64,000 bases of DNA from an uncultured Pelagibacteraceae bacterium (GTDB lineage: Bacteria > Pseudomonadota > Alphaproteobacteria > Pelagibacterales > Pelagibacteraceae), in assembly GCA_902571525.1 (NCBI GenBank), contig CACGCL010000001.1, positions 1 through 64,000 on the forward strand, read 5' to 3'. Below, one piece after another: positions 60,212-64,000 of the stretch (position 1 is its first letter; the number at the start of each line of letters is the position of its first letter). The position numbers and the translations under genes are program-made. The notes beneath the pieces were generated by a model. It saw only the letters and a list, made by a program, of their open reading frames with translations, made no database searches and was not told the DNA's origin.

Positions 60212-61016
60212 AAAGATTTCAATGATAATTTTAAACTCTATTTTTACTTTAGCACTTATCTATTTAGTAGTTGTCTTAGTAATCTTTTTTTCTCAGAGAA
60301 AATTAATGTATCATCCCTATGAAAATAATTATTTGGAGGAAAATCAATTAAATCACAATATTGAAAAAGTTTATATAAACTCAGATTTTAAAATTTTAGG
60401 CTGGCACCATTTTAAAAATAAAAAATTTAAAACATTACTTTTTTTTCATGGCAATGCAGGAAATTTGCAAAATAGAATTTATAAACTAAATGATATATCA
60501 AAACTTGACATAAACTACTTGATTATTGCCTATAGAGGATTTAGCGGTAATGAAGGAGAACCAAACGAAATAGGATTATATAAAGACTCAGAATCAGCAA
60601 AAAAATGGCTTAACGATTACGGAGTATCTGATAAAGATATAATTTTGTACGGAGAGTCGTTGGGTACAGCGGTAGCTATTGATTTAGCATCAAAACATAA
60701 ATTTGCAGGCATAATTTTAGAATCTCCTTTTACATCAATGGTTAAATTATCTAAAATATATTACCCATATCTACCAGTAAAAATACTTCTTAAAGATAGA
60801 TATGAGTCAATCAATAAAATTAATAATATAGATTTTCCAAAAATGGTAATGCATGGAGATAAAGATAAAATAGTACCTTTCAGTATGGGAAAAGAAATTT
60901 TTGAAAATCTTTCTGAACCTAAAGTAAGCTATTTTAAAGAAGGCGATGATCACATGATGGATTTCGATGCAGAGTTGCTAAAAAATATTCAAAATTTTTT
61001 TAAAATCATAAAATAA
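60204..61016 (+). CDS. Alpha/beta hydrolase (BEM46/YfhR-like)
   Basis: LLFFHGNAGNLQNRIYKL, YRGFSGNEGEPNE, LYGESLGTAVAIDLA, MHGDKDKIVP. Confidence 0.94.
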   Translation: MYKKISMIILNSIFTLALIYLVVVLVIFFSQRKLMYHPYENNYLEENQLNHNIEKVYINSDFKILGWHHFKNKKFKTLLFFHGNAGNLQNRIYKLNDISKLDINYLIIAYRGFSGNEGEPNEIGLYKDSESAKKWLNDYGVSDKDIILYGESLGTAVAIDLASKHKFAGIILESPFTSMVKLSKIYYPYLPVKILLKDRYESINKINNIDFPKMVMHGDKDKIVPFSMGKEIFENLSEPKVSYFKEGDDHMMDFDAELLKNIQNFFKIIK

Positions 61017-61937
61017 TTATTCGAAATTAATGAAATTATTCGAAAAATTCTCACTATCAAAAATTTGAAGATCATTTTCTTTTTCACCGAAACCCAAAGC
61101 AATAATTGGTAGCTTAAATTTTTTAGAAACAGCAATTAAAATCCCGCCTTTTGCGGTCCCGTCAAGTTTAGTCATAACTAATCCTGTAATTGGTATTATC
61201 TTATTAAATTCCTCGACTTGATTTATCGCGTTTTGTCCAGATATTGCATCTAAAACTAATATTACTTCTTGGGGTGCCTTTTCATCAATCTTTTTTATTA
61301 CATTTCCAATCTTCTTGAATTCATCCATCAAATTCTTTTTATTTTGTAATCTTCCTGCAGTATCAATTAAAGTAACATCAATTTTATTATTTTGTGCAAA
61401 TTCCATGGCTTTATAGGCCACTGAAGCAGGATCACTACCTGGATCAGACTTAATAATCTTACAATTTATTTTTTTTGACCAGCTCTCTAACTGATCAATC
61501 GCAGCAGCTCTAAATGTATCACAAGCTGCCAAAATTACTTCATTATGATTTGATTGATAAAGTTTTGACATTTTAGCAATAGTTGTTGTTTTACCAACAC
61601 CATTTACCCCAGCTATAAGAATTGCCTTTCTTTCCTTAATTTTTTCAAAAAATTTTTTCTTTTCTAAAGGTTTCATTAAAGAATTTAAATAATTTTTAAT
61701 AATATTCTGAATTTCTATAAGTTCATTTTTGCTTGGATCGATTTTTCGGTTAGAAATTACTTCTCTAATTTCAGAGGAAGCTTTTAGCCCAACATCTGAT
61801 TGAATTAAAAATTCCTCAATTTTTTCTAATTCTTTGTCACCAATTTCTTTATTTATTATGATTTCTTTGATACCTTTAGAAAAATTTGATGTAGTTTTTT
61901 TTAAACCATCTTTAAATTTTTTAAAAATATTCATCAT
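61017..61937 (-). CDS. ftsY: Signal recognition particle receptor FtsY
   Basis: AGVNGVGKTTTIAKMSKLY, AACDTFRAAAIDQLESW, LIDTAGRLQNKKNLM, TKLDGTAKGG. Confidence 0.97.
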   Translation of the reverse strand: MMNIFKKFKDGLKKTTSNFSKGIKEIIINKEIGDKELEKIEEFLIQSDVGLKASSEIREVISNRKIDPSKNELIEIQNIIKNYLNSLMKPLEKKKFFEKIKERKAILIAGVNGVGKTTTIAKMSKLYQSNHNEVILAACDTFRAAAIDQLESWSKKINCKIIKSDPGSDPASVAYKAMEFAQNNKIDVTLIDTAGRLQNKKNLMDEFKKIGNVIKKIDEKAPQEVILVLDAISGQNAINQVEEFNKIIPITGLVMTKLDGTAKGGILIAVSKKFKLPIIALGFGEKENDLQIFDSENFSNNFINFE

Positions 61938-62746
61938 AAATCTAATCGAATTTTTTCTATATCAGATACATTTCCTTCCATAAGAATGTTTCCATTAGGA
62001 TCCCTATTTATTTTGATTTTTCCTAATTTAAATTCAATTTCAGTCGGATAATTTGAAATTTTATTTATTTCACCAGCTATTGCTGTGGCGCATGCTGCTG
62101 TACCACAAGCTTTAGTTAAACCCGCTCCTCTTTCCCAATGTAAAACTTTAAAATAATTGTCATTAATTTTTTTTGCAAAAGTAACATTTACTTTTTCAGG
62201 AAATAAAGGATTATTTTCAATTTTAGGTCCTATATCTTTTATCTTAATTTTATCTAAATCTTCAGTAAAAAAAATGATGTGAGGATTTCCAACATTTATA
62301 GCTGTCCCTGAAAGATCCAAATTATCAACTTTTATTTCAATATTTTTGGTATCTATTTCTTTTAATAAAGGAATTTCTCTCCAATTGGTTTTGGGGATTC
62401 CTATATTAGTTTGTATGTTGTTATTGTTAAGAATTTTAGATTTTAAGATACCGTTCACTGTTTCAAATATCATTTCACTTTTAGAGTTCTCTTTTGATAA
62501 AAGACTTGCCACACACCTTGTGCCATTACCACACGCTCCTGAGCTGGAACCATCTGAGTTTTTAAAAATTAAAAAAGCATCAACTTTTTCACTTTTTTTA
62601 ACCAATATTAGCTGATCGCAACCAATTTTTTTTCTGTCACAAATATTTTTGATTTGCGATTGACTTAATTCAAATTGACTGTTTCTTTGATCAATAATGA
62701 CAAAGTCATTTCCTAAACCATCCATTTTATATGCTTTAAAATCCAT
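61934..62746 (-). CDS. dapF: Diaminopimelate epimerase
   Basis: KMDGLGNDFVIID, NSDGSSSGACGNGTRCVA, GAGLTKACGTAACAT. Confidence 0.97.
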   Translation of the reverse strand: MDFKAYKMDGLGNDFVIIDQRNSQFELSQSQIKNICDRKKIGCDQLILVKKSEKVDAFLIFKNSDGSSSGACGNGTRCVASLLSKENSKSEMIFETVNGILKSKILNNNNIQTNIGIPKTNWREIPLLKEIDTKNIEIKVDNLDLSGTAINVGNPHIIFFTEDLDKIKIKDIGPKIENNPLFPEKVNVTFAKKINDNYFKVLHWERGAGLTKACGTAACATAIAGEINKISNYPTEIEFKLGKIKINRDPNGNILMEGNVSDIEKIRLDL

Positions 62747-62805
62747 ATATTTATACTTAACTTATTTATTGACTTTTTGAACCTCTATTATAGTTTCTGT
62801 GACTT

Positions 62806-62894
62806 CCGCAAAAAACAGCATTTTGCGGTGTCTTTGGAAACAAAGAGATCGACACCAGTCAGCGAGGGTTCGCCCACTGGTGCGATTATTGCTG
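62806..62894 (+). ncRNA. Candidate structured RNA/5' leader of ffh, three stem-loops
   Basis: CCGCAAAA/TTTTGCGG; GGTGTC[TTTG-GAAA-CAAA]GACACC; CACCAGT-CA-GCGA-GGGT-TCGC-CC-ACTGGTG; unusually GC-rich for this genome. Confidence 0.75.
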
Positions 62895-62903
62895 GATTGA
62901 AAT

Positions 62904-64000
62904 ATGTTTGAAAATTTAACAAATAAATTCGAGGGAATACTCGATAAATTTAAAAAATCACCATCACTTGATGAAAATCAGGTTGATGAAGGATTGAGAT
63001 TAATAAGACAAGCTTTATTAGAGGCAGATGTATCATTAAGTGTTGTTAAAGAGTTTGTTAATAATGTTAAGCCTAAAGTTTTAGGTAAAGAAATTTTAAG
63101 ATCTACAGCCCCAGGCCAGATGGTTGTAAAGATTGTAAATGATGAACTTGTAAATTTCTTAGGCGACAAGAATCAGGAAATTAACTTAAAGTCCAATCCT
63201 CCAATTTCAATAATGATGGTTGGATTACAGGGGTCTGGCAAAACAACAAGTACAGCAAAGTTGTCTAAATTTTTAGAAAAAAATAATAAAAAGAAAATTA
63301 TGATGGCTAGTTTGGATATTTATCGTCCTGCTGCTCAAGACCAATTAAAGGTACTTGGTGAACAAAATAACATTCAAACACTTCCAATAATTGAAGGTCA
63401 AACACCAGCTGATATTTGTAGAAGAGCTTTAACAGCTGCAAATCTTAACGGTTCAGATGTTATTATTTTTGATACTGCTGGTAGGACTCAAATTGATCTG
63501 CAGATGATGAGTGAAATAAAACAAATAGAAGAGGTCATCAAACCAACCGAAACACTTTTAGTTGCAGACTCACTAACTGGTCAAGTAGCTGCTAATGTGG
63601 CCAAAGAATTTGGAAATACAGTAAAACTTACAGGAATAATTCTTACTAGAGTAGATGGAGATGGAAGAGGTGGTGCTGCACTTAGTATGAAGCATGTTGC
63701 TAATGTGCCAATCAAATTTTTAGGAATAGGTGAAAAAATTGAAAATTTTGAGATTTTTCATCCTGACAGAATTGCAAATAGAATACTTGGTATGGGAGAT
63801 ATTGTTTCTCTAGTTGAGAAAGCATCACAAGATATTGATGAAGAAAAATTAAAAGAAGCAGAAGAAAATTTAAAAAAAGGACAATTTTCATTAGAGGACT
63901 ACCTTAAGCAGTTAAGACAAATGAAAAAAATGGGTGGAATTGAGGGAGTAATGTCTTTTTTACCAGGTGTATCAAAATTGAAATCTCAAATGGACCAAGC
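62904..64000 (+). CDS. ffh: Signal recognition particle protein Ffh, truncated at window end
   Basis: Hand translation MFENLTNKFEGILDKFKKSPSLDENQVDEGLRLIRQALLEADVS...MMVGLQGSGKTTSTAKLSKF...DIYRPAAQDQL...IIFDTAGRTQ; no stop inside window. Confidence 0.97.
   Translation, partial: MFENLTNKFEGILDKFKKSPSLDENQVDEGLRLIRQALLEADVSLSVVKEFVNNVKPKVLGKEILRSTAPGQMVVKIVNDELVNFLGDKNQEINLKSNPPISIMMVGLQGSGKTTSTAKLSKFLEKNNKKKIMMASLDIYRPAAQDQLKVLGEQNNIQTLPIIEGQTPADICRRALTAANLNGSDVIIFDTAGRTQIDLQMMSEIKQIEEVIKPTETLLVADSLTGQVAANVAKEFGNTVKLTGIILTRVDGDGRGGAALSMKHVANVPIKFLGIGEKIENFEIFHPDRIANRILGMGDIVSLVEKASQDIDEEKLKEAEENLKKGQFSLEDYLKQLRQMKKMGGIEGVMSFLPGVSKLKSQMDQ

Noticed and set aside
62806-62894. Structured RNA upstream of ffh as canonical 4.5S SRP RNA (ffs)
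   Set aside because: Neither strand has the conserved core (GGTCAGG...CCGGAAGG...AGCAGCC) or its symmetric/asymmetric loop layout; the GAAA tetraloop helix alone is not diagnostic.
1-64000. CRISPR arrays, transposons, prophage, rRNA operon
   Set aside because: No regularly spaced repeats, no transposase/integrase or cas genes, and no rRNA-like sequence noticed on reading.

Overview
The window is AT-rich, gene-dense and streamlined alphaproteobacterial DNA. Protein content and synteny look like SAR11/Pelagibacterales (inference). It holds about 75 protein-coding genes, one tRNA-Gly(GCC), and very short intergenic gaps. I saw no CRISPR arrays, IS elements, prophage or rRNA. Blocks, left to right: dnaQ (partial)-secB-fxsA-Tim44-Smr; hslUV; hisBHAFE; lolA-ftsK; purH-heparinase-rpe; a solute:sodium symporter with its small subunit, then acs; hemCD; folD; two GT41-like TPR glycosyltransferases; a photolyase-associated cluster; argG; a cytochrome c maturation operon (ccmCDEFGH); a 2-hydroxyacid oxidation/TRAP transporter island; and ftsY-dapF divergent from ffh (partial). 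Three genes are missing from the ORF track: a 42-aa DUF2256-like zinc-ribbon protein (35592-35720), a 58-aa membrane protein (59136-59312), and the right-truncated ffh (62904-64000). The strongest candidate for something undescribed is a compact three-hairpin RNA immediately upstream of ffh. It has mutually exclusive helices and a possible loop-RBS pseudoknot, and it does not match the canonical 4.5S RNA core. Other points of interest are a 16-bp stem-loop in front of ccmC, a (6-4)-type photolyase that appears to have lost two Fe-S ligands, a photolyase-like protein with its domains apparently in reversed order, and an acetyl-CoA synthetase with a Lys/Arg-rich N-terminal tail.
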